DNA of 64,000 nt from Mucilaginibacter sp. cycad4 (GTDB lineage Bacteria; Bacteroidota; Bacteroidia; Sphingobacteriales; Sphingobacteriaceae). The stretch lies in assembly GCF_034263275.1 (NCBI RefSeq), contig NZ_CP139559.1:868001-932000 (forward strand). The letters run 5' to 3'. The position numbers and the translations under genes are program-made. Numbering within the stretch: position 1 is the first letter of the stretch; each line of letters begins with the position of its first letter. Shown piece by piece: positions 1 through 7,632 of this stretch. The notes under the pieces were generated by a model, which was not told the origin of the DNA, did no database searches, and was given only the letters and a program-made list of their open reading frames with translations.

Positions 1-237
1 CTGAAATTCCGTGAGGCGAGGTTTGATTACTCACTGAGCCCTCGTTTGGTTAAGCGCCTTGGTTTGCAACGGGCTACAGTTGGTGTATACGGCCGTGATT
101 TGTACATATGGTCCAAGTGGCCAATCTTCGACCCTGAATTCGGTACCCTTTCGGGCAGCGACATTGTACAGGGATTTGAGATTGCTCAGTTTCCATCAAC
201 CCGCACATTTGGTTTTAACATAGTTATTGGCATTTAA
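1..237 (+). CDS. SusC/RagA-type TonB-linked outer-membrane receptor, C-terminal end only
   Basis: The reading frame is open from the first base and ends in TAA at 235-237. The 78 visible residues have the look of the last beta-strands of a SusC-like barrel: alternating polar and hydrophobic residues, a VGVYGRDLYIWSKW stretch, and the family's usual hydrophobic/aromatic end (FGFNIVIGI). It lies 11 bases before a SusD-like gene on the same strand, which is the standard SusC-SusD order. The N-terminal STN, carboxypeptidase-like and plug domains lie outside the window. SusC proteins form the TonB-powered outer-membrane pore for ligands captured by SusD. Confidence 0.75.
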   Translation: MKFREARFDYSLSPRLVKRLGLQRATVGVYGRDLYIWSKWPIFDPEFGTLSGSDIVQGFEIAQFPSTRTFGFNIVIGI

Positions 238-248
238 TAATTAACAAT

Positions 249-1739
249 ATGAAAAGGAACGGATATATACTTATATCAATGATGATGTTGTTCGTTAGCA
301 TAATGTCATCATGTAAAAAGGATTTTATTGAACTTAATACTGATCCCAACGGCACGCCAAATGCCCTGCCGCAGCAATTGCTGGCACCGGCGCTGGTAAA
401 TACTTTGGGTACTAATATGCTTCGCGCCCGTAATTTCAACAACGAGCTGATGCAGGTTACTGTTGATCCTGGTGATTCGGAGGGTAAGGTGTTCAGGTAT
501 GATATCAAACGCACCTGGGCCGATGCTACCTGGAATGCATGGTATACCCAGTTAACCAACTTTAAAGATATTTATACCGTAGCCAGCAAGGAGGTTACCT
601 ATAATAAAACGTATATGGGTATTTCGCTGATATGTCAGTCATGGTTATATTCCCTGCTTACCGATACTTATGGCGATGTGCCTTACTTTGATTCAAATAA
701 AGGCAAGGATGGAAACTTTACGCCTAAGTTTGATAAGCAAAAGGACATTTACCTGGATATTTTCAAAAACCTGGAAGCTGCAGATACCCTGCTTAACGCA
801 TCGGCAAATGTTGTTGCCGGCAGCGATCCTGTATTTAACGGTAATGCTTCAAAATGGCGTAAGTTTGGTAACTCGCTTTATTTAAGGTTGCTGTTAAGGG
901 TATCGGGCAAGGCTGATGTTTCTGCACAGGTGATAGCCAAAATTAAGGAGATGATTGATACCAACCCCGCAGCTTATCCTATCATGGCAAGTAATGACGA
1001 GTCGGCGGTTTTAAGGTGGACGGGTTCCGGTGCTTTAACATCTCCGTTTATAGGCGGCGTACGCGAGCAGGACTGGCGACAACCCGGTCTTTGCGAATTT
1101 TTTGTGAATAATCTTGCTAAATGGGCAGATCCGAGGTTGGTTAAAAACCGCTGGTCAATTTCCAGTTACCAGGGCGGTATCCAGGGGATCCCGAGCGGTT
1201 ATGCGCCGGGCGAGAATGTCGGCATCAAATCATATTTCTTGTCTACCACATCAACATATACATTAATGAACGATCCGTTGATGGGTAATATCATGAATTA
1301 TTCCGAATTGCAGTTTATCCTGGCCGAGGCTGCTGCAAAGGGCTGGATATCCGGTGATGCGGCTACTTATTACAAAAATGGTGTACAGGCGGGCATCACT
1401 TTCTGGATCCCGACTTATACCGATCCGATTGACGGCTACTTAGCCGCTGCTGATATTGTGTGGGACAATGCCGCTCCGCTTGACGAAAAAATGGAGATGA
1501 TCCACGTTCAAAAATACTATTCGATGTTTTACACCGATTTTGAACAATGGTTTGAGTATCGCCGCACCGGTCACCCCGTATTGCCAAAAGGTAATGGTTT
1601 AAGGAACAACGGTATCATGCCGGCCAGGCTGCAATACCCGGTTTATGTACAATCGGCCAATCCGGATAGTTACAAAGCCGCAGTGGCCGCACAGGGTGCC
1701 GATGAGATCAGTACACAGGTATGGTGGCAAAAACAATAA
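249..1739 (+). CDS. SusD/RagB-family substrate-binding lipoprotein (SusD-like_2 type)
   Basis: A 496-residue surface lipoprotein. A hydrophobic signal peptide ends in a lipobox (IMSSCKK, Cys22), and the segment just after it (ELNTDPNGTPNALPQQLL) is typical of the SusD-like_2 branch. The C-terminus (WFEYRRTGHPVLP, then RLQYP) matches the conserved end of that branch. Known role of the family: it caps the SusC pore and hands it an extracellular ligand. It follows the SusC end by 11 bases and precedes a DUF5689 lipoprotein by 31 bases, so an operon is likely. The ligand cannot be read from the sequence, but the downstream phosphoesterases suggest a phosphorylated compound. Confidence 0.9.
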   Translation: MKRNGYILISMMMLFVSIMSSCKKDFIELNTDPNGTPNALPQQLLAPALVNTLGTNMLRARNFNNELMQVTVDPGDSEGKVFRYDIKRTWADATWNAWYTQLTNFKDIYTVASKEVTYNKTYMGISLICQSWLYSLLTDTYGDVPYFDSNKGKDGNFTPKFDKQKDIYLDIFKNLEAADTLLNASANVVAGSDPVFNGNASKWRKFGNSLYLRLLLRVSGKADVSAQVIAKIKEMIDTNPAAYPIMASNDESAVLRWTGSGALTSPFIGGVREQDWRQPGLCEFFVNNLAKWADPRLVKNRWSISSYQGGIQGIPSGYAPGENVGIKSYFLSTTSTYTLMNDPLMGNIMNYSELQFILAEAAAKGWISGDAATYYKNGVQAGITFWIPTYTDPIDGYLAAADIVWDNAAPLDEKMEMIHVQKYYSMFYTDFEQWFEYRRTGHPVLPKGNGLRNNGIMPARLQYPVYVQSANPDSYKAAVAAQGADEISTQVWWQKQ

Positions 1740-1770
1740 TCAACCGGTTTTAAACTAAGAGATCCATAAA

Positions 1771-3270
1771 ATGAAAAAAATATATTTATTACTGGTGCTT
1801 GTAACATCCATCAGTATAAATTCATGCAAAAAGAACAACTATGCCGAAGGCACGTTAAGCCCGATCATTGCCGTTGTTGACCTGAAGGGAATTTACAAAG
1901 GCTCGGATGTTGTGCTAAGCAGCAGCAATATGGGCGGAGCAAAGGAAATTGTAGGTGTGGTGATCTCAAACGCAGCGGCAGGCAATTGCCCGGCCGGCGT
2001 ACTGGTGGTGCAAAATAACCGCCGTAATGCTGTAAGGGGTATTTCTCTTGAAATAGGCAGTGCAGCTGCAAACTATGTTCCAGGCGATTCGGTAATAGTG
2101 CAGGTTAACGGCGCTACACTTACTAAGGTGAACGGCAGTATGCGTGTTAAAGGCCTCACAGAAGCATCGATAAATAAAGTTGCCGATAACAGGCCAATCA
2201 AAGTACAATCTGTTCCGTCGGCTACATTATTAGCTTCGCCGGATGTTTATGAAGGCACGCTGATTACTATAGCCAAAGCGGTGACTGATCCCGAGCCGCA
2301 GCAGGGCGAAACCTTTGCGGGTGATAAAACACTTAATGATGGATTTGGCAAAATAATGATGCATACGGAGGCAAACGCTGTTTTCGCAACTACCGAATTG
2401 CCGTTCAGCGCTAATTTTACGGGCATCCCGTTTGCGGTAACATCAGGCACCGATACCAAAATGCAGCTTTGGCCGCGTACCATCGATGATGTGTTTACGC
2501 TTGCGGCAACCAAACCGTCGCCAATTATCATAACCGGTTACCTGACCAATCCTTCGGGCGGCGATGGTGATTATGAATATATCCAGTTTAAAGCAACTAA
2601 GGATATCGACTTTTCGGTAACTAATTATGCCGTAGTAACCTGTAATAATGCGGGTACTAACCCGGCACCGGCAAACGGCTGGGCACAGGGGCTGGCAAAA
2701 ACCTATAAATTTAACCTTACATCAGGCTCGGTAAAAAAAGGTGAATTCTTTTATGTTGGTGGTTATAAAAATATCTGGGGCAAAGGCTCAACCGACATCA
2801 GTTCGTCAAACTGGATCAACAGCACCATGTATGCCGAAATCCCGGGTGCCGACTTTGGCAACGTAACATCCAACCTGCTGGCTAATAGCGGTAACGTTGC
2901 GGGGGTAGCCGTATTTGCCGGCACAACCGTTACGGCTTCAAGTGTTCCGCTTGATGTGATTATGTACGGCGGCAGCGGAACAGTTTATTCTCCTGGCCCG
3001 CCTGAAATTGGTTACCGCATTACCAATACTGATTACTACAGTACTATTAACCCGGTAACCCGTACGGAGCAAGGTTTTTATGGCGGCGGTACCAACACCT
3101 CAAAGCTCACTTTGCCAACGGATGGGTTATTCAGCCAGTTGGGCGGTGTTTATGATGCGCTTACCGGCAGATGGGTAAGCGGCCGTACAGTGACCAGCGT
3201 TCCGCTTACACTTACATCGCCCATAAGTACCATTGAAACGGCTACGGGCGTTACAACAATTCAAAACTAA
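1771..3270 (+). CDS. DUF5689-type lipoprotein of the SusCD locus
   Basis: A 499-residue lipoprotein with a signal peptide and lipobox (SINSCKKN, Cys19). Residues about 30-250 look like a DUF5689 domain: the opening ISPII/VDLKGIYKG-type pattern and a beta-rich fold related to OB/nucleic-acid-binding domains. The C-terminal half is beta-rich with many Gly, Thr and Ser. DUF5689 proteins are common third members of SusC/SusD operons and are often joined to phosphatase or nuclease-like domains. Exact function unknown. It sits between SusD and a Tat-exported phosphoesterase, with a hairpin-rich repeat in the gap downstream. Confidence 0.75.
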   Translation: MKKIYLLLVLVTSISINSCKKNNYAEGTLSPIIAVVDLKGIYKGSDVVLSSSNMGGAKEIVGVVISNAAAGNCPAGVLVVQNNRRNAVRGISLEIGSAAANYVPGDSVIVQVNGATLTKVNGSMRVKGLTEASINKVADNRPIKVQSVPSATLLASPDVYEGTLITIAKAVTDPEPQQGETFAGDKTLNDGFGKIMMHTEANAVFATTELPFSANFTGIPFAVTSGTDTKMQLWPRTIDDVFTLAATKPSPIIITGYLTNPSGGDGDYEYIQFKATKDIDFSVTNYAVVTCNNAGTNPAPANGWAQGLAKTYKFNLTSGSVKKGEFFYVGGYKNIWGKGSTDISSSNWINSTMYAEIPGADFGNVTSNLLANSGNVAGVAVFAGTTVTASSVPLDVIMYGGSGTVYSPGPPEIGYRITNTDYYSTINPVTRTEQGFYGGGTNTSKLTLPTDGLFSQLGGVYDALTGRWVSGRTVTSVPLTLTSPISTIETATGVTTIQN

Positions 3271-3352
3271 AGCCTCAACCCCTCTCCAAAGGAGAGGGGC
3301 TTTGCTTCCCATTTGTTAAAGCCCTCTCCAAAGGAGAAGGTTGGGTGAGGCT
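3271..3352. repeat. Palindromic intergenic repeat (REP-like)
   Basis: Outer arms AGCCTCAACC (3271-3280) and GGTTGGGTGAGGCT (3339-3352) are inverted copies apart from a short mismatch. Inside are two small palindromes of the form CCCTCTCCAAAGGAGAGGG (about 3280-3298 and 3322-3338). The whole element fills the 96-base gap between the DUF5689 gene and the phosphoesterase gene. It could fold as a transcript hairpin that lowers read-through within the operon. Confidence 0.7.
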
Positions 3353-3366
3353 AAAATATAATCTAA

Positions 3367-4782
3367 ATGAACAGAAGATCATTTTTACAGGGCGTTGGCC
3401 TGATAACCGGCGGCGCATTTATTTCGCTCCGCGCCAATGGACTTACTCAATTATTAACTGCCGATACCGTAAAAGGACGTGTTACCTCGGGTAAAAAAGG
3501 GATAAAAGATGTTGTAATATCCGACGGTTTTTCGGTAGTGCTAACCGATGACAAGGGCAACTATGAGCTTACACCAAATGAAAAAGCTAAAAGCATATTC
3601 ATGAGTACCCCATCAGGCTATGAGTTTAAAACCGATTATAATGTTGCCAAACATTACGAAAACATTGGAGGCAGCTCTCAGTTTGATTTCAGGCTTGAGC
3701 CTTTAAAGGCCGATGATAATAACCATCACTTTATCATATGGGCGGATCCGCAGGTGAAAAATAAGAAGGATGTTAAGCAGATGATGGATACTTCGGTTCC
3801 TGATACCATCGCCACTATAAAATCATTAGGTAAAAATGCACTGGTGCATGGTATTTGTGTGGGCGATATCGTTTGGGATAACCATGAGCTGTTTCCGGCT
3901 TATAACGAAGCAGTGGCTCAAATGGGCATTCCTTTTTTTCAGGCGATAGGTAACCACGACATGGATTACCGTATGGGAGGTGATGAAACCTCGGATGTTA
4001 CTTTCAAACAGGTTTATGGGCCAACTTATTACTCTTTTAACAGGGGCAAGGCTCATTACGTAGTGCTTGATAATGTGCGTTATTTAGGTGTTGAGCGTGA
4101 GTATGATGGCTACATTACTGAACATCAATTACACTGGCTGGCGAAAGACCTGCAATATGTAAAGAACGATCAATTACTGATCATTAACCTGCATATCCCT
4201 GTGTATAACCAGGTAAAGAACAATCAGGATTTTTATAAAGTGCTGGATGGCTTTACCAATGTACACATTATGTCGGGCCATACCCATTATCATGATAACA
4301 ACATCACCAACCGTATTTTTGAACATAATCACGGCACCGTTTGCGGCGGCTGGTGGACTGGCCCGATCTGTGTTGACGGTACCCCGCGCGGTTATGGCGT
4401 GTATTCGGTAAACGGTACCGAATTGAAATGGTATTATAAATCAACAGGCTTACCTGCCGAAAACCAGATCAGTGTTTACGCCGAAAAACTAACCGACCAG
4501 ATGCGCCTCATTGCCAATGTATGGAACTATGACCCGCAATGGAAGGTAGTGTATTATTTAGATGACAAACCGATGGGGGCTTTATCAAAAGAGCAGGGAT
4601 ATGACCCCTTATCGGTAAGTTTGTATAAAGGCGATCAGTTACCGGCAGGGCGTCATTTTGTGGAGCCTCATGAAACGGGGCACCTGTTTATAGCGCACTT
4701 TGAGCCATCGGTTAAAAAGGTGAGGGTTGAAGCTACAGATCGTTTCGGAAATAAATATTCAAGCGAATTAGATGCAAAATAA
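3367..4782 (+). CDS. Tat-exported calcineurin-like metallophosphoesterase
   Basis: 471 residues. The N-terminus MNRRSFLQGVGLITGGAFIS has the twin-arginine pattern. Residues about 33-110 form a small beta-sandwich (MetallophosN-like), followed by the catalytic domain: IIWADPQ (123-129, a variant of the D-x-H block), GDIVWDN (166-172), GNHD (195-198), NLHIP (274-278, His276) and SGHTHYH (303-309). The last ~130 residues fit the MetallophosC domain. These are the ligands of a two-metal phosphoesterase site. Likely periplasmic hydrolysis of a phosphomonoester or diester. It overlaps the following glycerophosphodiesterase gene by 11 bases, so the two are translationally coupled. Confidence 0.9.
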   Translation: MNRRSFLQGVGLITGGAFISLRANGLTQLLTADTVKGRVTSGKKGIKDVVISDGFSVVLTDDKGNYELTPNEKAKSIFMSTPSGYEFKTDYNVAKHYENIGGSSQFDFRLEPLKADDNNHHFIIWADPQVKNKKDVKQMMDTSVPDTIATIKSLGKNALVHGICVGDIVWDNHELFPAYNEAVAQMGIPFFQAIGNHDMDYRMGGDETSDVTFKQVYGPTYYSFNRGKAHYVVLDNVRYLGVEREYDGYITEHQLHWLAKDLQYVKNDQLLIINLHIPVYNQVKNNQDFYKVLDGFTNVHIMSGHTHYHDNNITNRIFEHNHGTVCGGWWTGPICVDGTPRGYGVYSVNGTELKWYYKSTGLPAENQISVYAEKLTDQMRLIANVWNYDPQWKVVYYLDDKPMGALSKEQGYDPLSVSLYKGDQLPAGRHFVEPHETGHLFIAHFEPSVKKVRVEATDRFGNKYSSELDAK

Positions 4783-5677
4783 ATTAAACATTGTTGCCGG
4801 AATAAGCCTTATCTTGTTATCAGGCTTTACTGTTGTTAAAAACATGGAATTTAAAAATGCGGATTTTCCTTCGTTCAGTGCTGAAGCGCATCGCGGCGGT
4901 AGAGGACTGATGCCCGAAAACACCATTCCTGCTATGAAAAATGCTATTGACCTGGGGGCTGTTACAACACTGGAGATGGATACTCATATCACGGCCGACG
5001 GGCAGGTGGTATTATCGCACGATGAATACATCAACCCGCTTTTTTCGCTTACGCCTGATGGCAAAGAAATCAGCAAAGAAGAAGCAAAAAATCTGATCCT
5101 CTACAAAATGAACTATGAGGATTTGAAGAAATACGACGTAGGTTTAAAACCATACAGCAAATTTCCGCGCCAGAAAAAGATCAAAATCTATATGCCCCTG
5201 TTATCCGAATTGATTGATTCGGTACAGAATTATATTAAGGTAAACCATAAAAAGCCGGTATTCTATAATATCGAAACCAAATGCTCACCTGCCGGGGATG
5301 GTATTTATAATCCCGGCCCGGACGAGTTTGTGGAACGGTTAATGGCTGTTCTGATCAAAAAGGAGGTCCTGCCTTATGTAGTGATCCAATCGTTTGATAA
5401 ACGCACGTTGCAGGTCATCCACAAAAAATATCCGGATGTACGTACTTCTTATCTCATCGAAAACAAAAAAACGTTTGAAGATAATATGGCCGACTTAGGT
5501 TTTACTCCATTCATCTACAGCCCGGATTATAAACTGGTTAACGCCGACCTGGTAAAGAAATGCCATGACGCAAAGATCAAAGTATTACCATGGACAGTAA
5601 ATACAAAAGCTGAGATAGAGCAGTTGAAAAGTTTAGGTGTTGATGGTGTAATTACGGATTATCCGGATTTGTTTTAA
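4772..5677 (+). CDS. Glycerophosphodiester phosphodiesterase family protein, exported
   Basis: 301 residues with an N-terminal hydrophobic segment (about 7-22). It keeps the family hallmarks: HRGGRGLMPENT (40-51), the metal-binding pair E68-x-D70 in LEMDTH, a catalytic-type His in LSHD (His83), and IETK in the middle of the TIM barrel. The end (WTVNTKAEIEQL.. GVDGVITDYPD) is the classic GDPD C-terminus. The family hydrolyses glycerophosphodiesters to glycerol-3-phosphate and an alcohol. The start ATG lies inside the phosphoesterase gene. With that gene and SusCD it suggests uptake and breakdown of phosphodiester compounds. Confidence 0.92.
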   Translation: MQNKLNIVAGISLILLSGFTVVKNMEFKNADFPSFSAEAHRGGRGLMPENTIPAMKNAIDLGAVTTLEMDTHITADGQVVLSHDEYINPLFSLTPDGKEISKEEAKNLILYKMNYEDLKKYDVGLKPYSKFPRQKKIKIYMPLLSELIDSVQNYIKVNHKKPVFYNIETKCSPAGDGIYNPGPDEFVERLMAVLIKKEVLPYVVIQSFDKRTLQVIHKKYPDVRTSYLIENKKTFEDNMADLGFTPFIYSPDYKLVNADLVKKCHDAKIKVLPWTVNTKAEIEQLKSLGVDGVITDYPDLF

Positions 5678-5698
5678 GGATATATAATAAAAAAATTC

Positions 5699-5942
5699 GC
5701 CGCCGCTCGGCTCCAGCCGAGTGGCAATTATCTGACGGCCTCTGGCCGTCGTAGATAAAACAAGATATCTTGCACTCGCTCTTGCGCTTATTTATAATGA
5801 GTGCTTAACGTGGGCTTGCCTTTGTAACACGATCACGTGATGCAATCGCCAAGCCACTTTAAGCGCCCATTGCAAACAAACGTTAAATCCGGCGGCCAGA
5901 GGCCGCAAAGTAGTTGCCACCCGGCTGGAGCCGAGTGGCGGC
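5699..5942. repeat. MITE-like inverted-repeat element
   Basis: About 60-base imperfect inverted arms at 5699-5759 and 5882-5942 enclose about 120 bases. Each arm holds two short palindromes: CTCGGCTCCAGCCGAG (left) or its counterpart CGGCTGGAGCCGAG (right), and ACGGCCTCTGGCCGT (left) or CGGCCAGAGGCCG (right). The arms are nearly complementary along their length with some substitutions. No ORF of note is inside. It occupies the gap between the phosphodiesterase and fucosidase genes, so it separates two operons and could act as a terminator on either strand. Confidence 0.75.
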
Positions 5943-6065
5943 TTGTTTATTCTCAGTCACGCCAAATAAGCTGAATGTAATGTCAATTTCCGATAATCTA
6001 AACATTAAATTTAAACGTGATATTGCAGGTGTTAAAACGTTTTATCAATTTAACCAACCCCAATC

Positions 6066-7466
6066 ATGTTTAAAATACGAGCTATATGCTTCATAGCACT
6101 TTGTGCTGCTTCATTCTCACTAAAAGCACAAACAACCGCTCAATCAGCCAAACCACTTGCCCAGCTTCAGCAGGAATTTGTTGACCTGCGCTTCGGTATG
6201 TTCATACACTTTAATATCCCGACATATATGGATCAGGACTGGGCCGATCCGGAGGCGTTGCCGGTTATCTTCAATCCCAAAAAATTGGATTGCGACCAAT
6301 GGGCAAAGGCGGCCAAATCAGCCAACATGACTTACGGTTGTATCACTACTAAGCATCATAGCGGTTTTTGTATCTGGGATACCAAAACAACCGACTATAA
6401 CGTGATGAACAGTCCGCTAAAAAAGGATGTGGTTAAGGAATATGCCGATGCCTTCAGGGCTAATGGCTTGAAAGTGTTTTTGTATTATTCTATTCTGGAT
6501 ACGCACCACAGGTTAAGGCCAAACATGATCACGCCAAAGCATATCGATATGGTTAAAGCGCAGATCACCGAGCTGATGACTAAATATGGCGAAATCTCGG
6601 CACTGATTATTGACGGTTGGGATGCCCCCTGGTCAAGGATCTCGTATGATGACGTACCGTTTGAAGAGATCTATACGTTGGTAAAATCATTACAGCCAAA
6701 TTGCCTGGTAATGGACCTTAACGGCGCCAAATATCCTGCCGAAGGTATGTATTATACCGATATCAAAACTTATGAAATGGGAGCGGGGCAACGGGTATCA
6801 ACCAAGGATAACCGTATGCCGGCCATTGCCTGTTTGCCGCTGCAGTCAACCTGGTTTTGGGAAACAAAGCATCCAACGGCTCCTGTTAAAGAACCTGCCA
6901 AGTTGGTTAATGACATTCTTAAACCATTAAATAATGTCGACTGTAATTTTATCCTAAACGTGGCGCCTAACCGCGATGGTTTGTTTGATGACAATGCACT
7001 CGCAGCACTTAAGGAGATTGGTAAATTATGGAAAAACGAAGGCCCGGTTGCGAAGCTCTCTCAACTCGACGCGCCGATCATTTCATCAAATATTGCTAAA
7101 AATCAACCGGCAAGCTCAAGCTGGAGCGATGATTCGGCTATCATGGATTTTGCCAATGACGATGATTTTCACAGCTCATGGGTATCAAACCCAACGGTTA
7201 AGAGCCCGTGGTATGAGATAGATTTTAAGAAAGATCAGGCACTGAACACTATTGTTATTGCCGAAGAAAAGCCAAATATTTCACATTACCGTTTGGAGTA
7301 TTATTTAAATGGAAGCTGGAAGCCATTGTTTGATGGTGAGAATGCTAATAAGATAAAAGTACACCGTTTTGATAGGGTCTGGGCCGGCAAAGTACGGATC
7401 TCTGTAGATAAAGCCGATCACCAGGTATCAATAGCCGAATTCCAGGTTTATAACGAAAGAAGATAA
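6066..7466 (+). CDS. GH29 alpha-L-fucosidase with C-terminal discoidin-like domain
   Basis: 466 residues with a cleavable signal peptide (about 1-21, ending SLKAQ). The GH29 barrel shows RFGMFIHFN (42-50), TTKHHSGFCIWD (94-105) and LIIDGWDAPW (180-189), whose Asp183 lines up with the catalytic nucleophile of the family. The last ~120 residues (HSSWVSNP, WYEIDF, and a final FQVYNE) look like an F5/8 type C / CBM32 sugar-binding module. Expected to remove terminal L-fucose from glycans in the periplasm. It is followed by a strong terminator and then a GH95 gene, so the two fucosidases are probably separate transcripts with one purpose. Confidence 0.93.
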   Translation: MFKIRAICFIALCAASFSLKAQTTAQSAKPLAQLQQEFVDLRFGMFIHFNIPTYMDQDWADPEALPVIFNPKKLDCDQWAKAAKSANMTYGCITTKHHSGFCIWDTKTTDYNVMNSPLKKDVVKEYADAFRANGLKVFLYYSILDTHHRLRPNMITPKHIDMVKAQITELMTKYGEISALIIDGWDAPWSRISYDDVPFEEIYTLVKSLQPNCLVMDLNGAKYPAEGMYYTDIKTYEMGAGQRVSTKDNRMPAIACLPLQSTWFWETKHPTAPVKEPAKLVNDILKPLNNVDCNFILNVAPNRDGLFDDNALAALKEIGKLWKNEGPVAKLSQLDAPIISSNIAKNQPASSSWSDDSAIMDFANDDDFHSSWVSNPTVKSPWYEIDFKKDQALNTIVIAEEKPNISHYRLEYYLNGSWKPLFDGENANKIKVHRFDRVWAGKVRISVDKADHQVSIAEFQVYNERR

Positions 7467-7496
7467 TTGCATAATAACTAACTACCAACTGACGAA

Positions 7497-7521
7497 AACC
7501 CGCCCGCAAGGCGGGTTTTTT
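7497..7521 (+). terminator. Rho-independent terminator after the GH29 gene
   Basis: Perfect 8-bp stem AACCCGCC / GGCGGGTT with a 5-base loop, followed by a run of T. It lies 30 bases after the GH29 stop codon. It should end the fucosidase transcript before the GH95 gene. Confidence 0.9.
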
Positions 7522-7632
7522 ATTTATAGATTTTGGCCTGCATAAACCGTTTTGGATATAAAAATGCCAATAAGCATTATTTTTTATAACTGTTGCATTG
7601 TTATACTTGTAAAAACAATTGTACCCTACTTT

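Noticed and set aside
5914..6096. A short ORF starting in the inverted-repeat element
   Set aside because: It runs from the repeat arm into the GH29 start region, with no recognisable protein features.
7552..7632. Upstream extension of the GH95 frame
   Set aside because: The added residues precede a proper signal peptide and start at a TTG; the ATG at 7633 is preferred.
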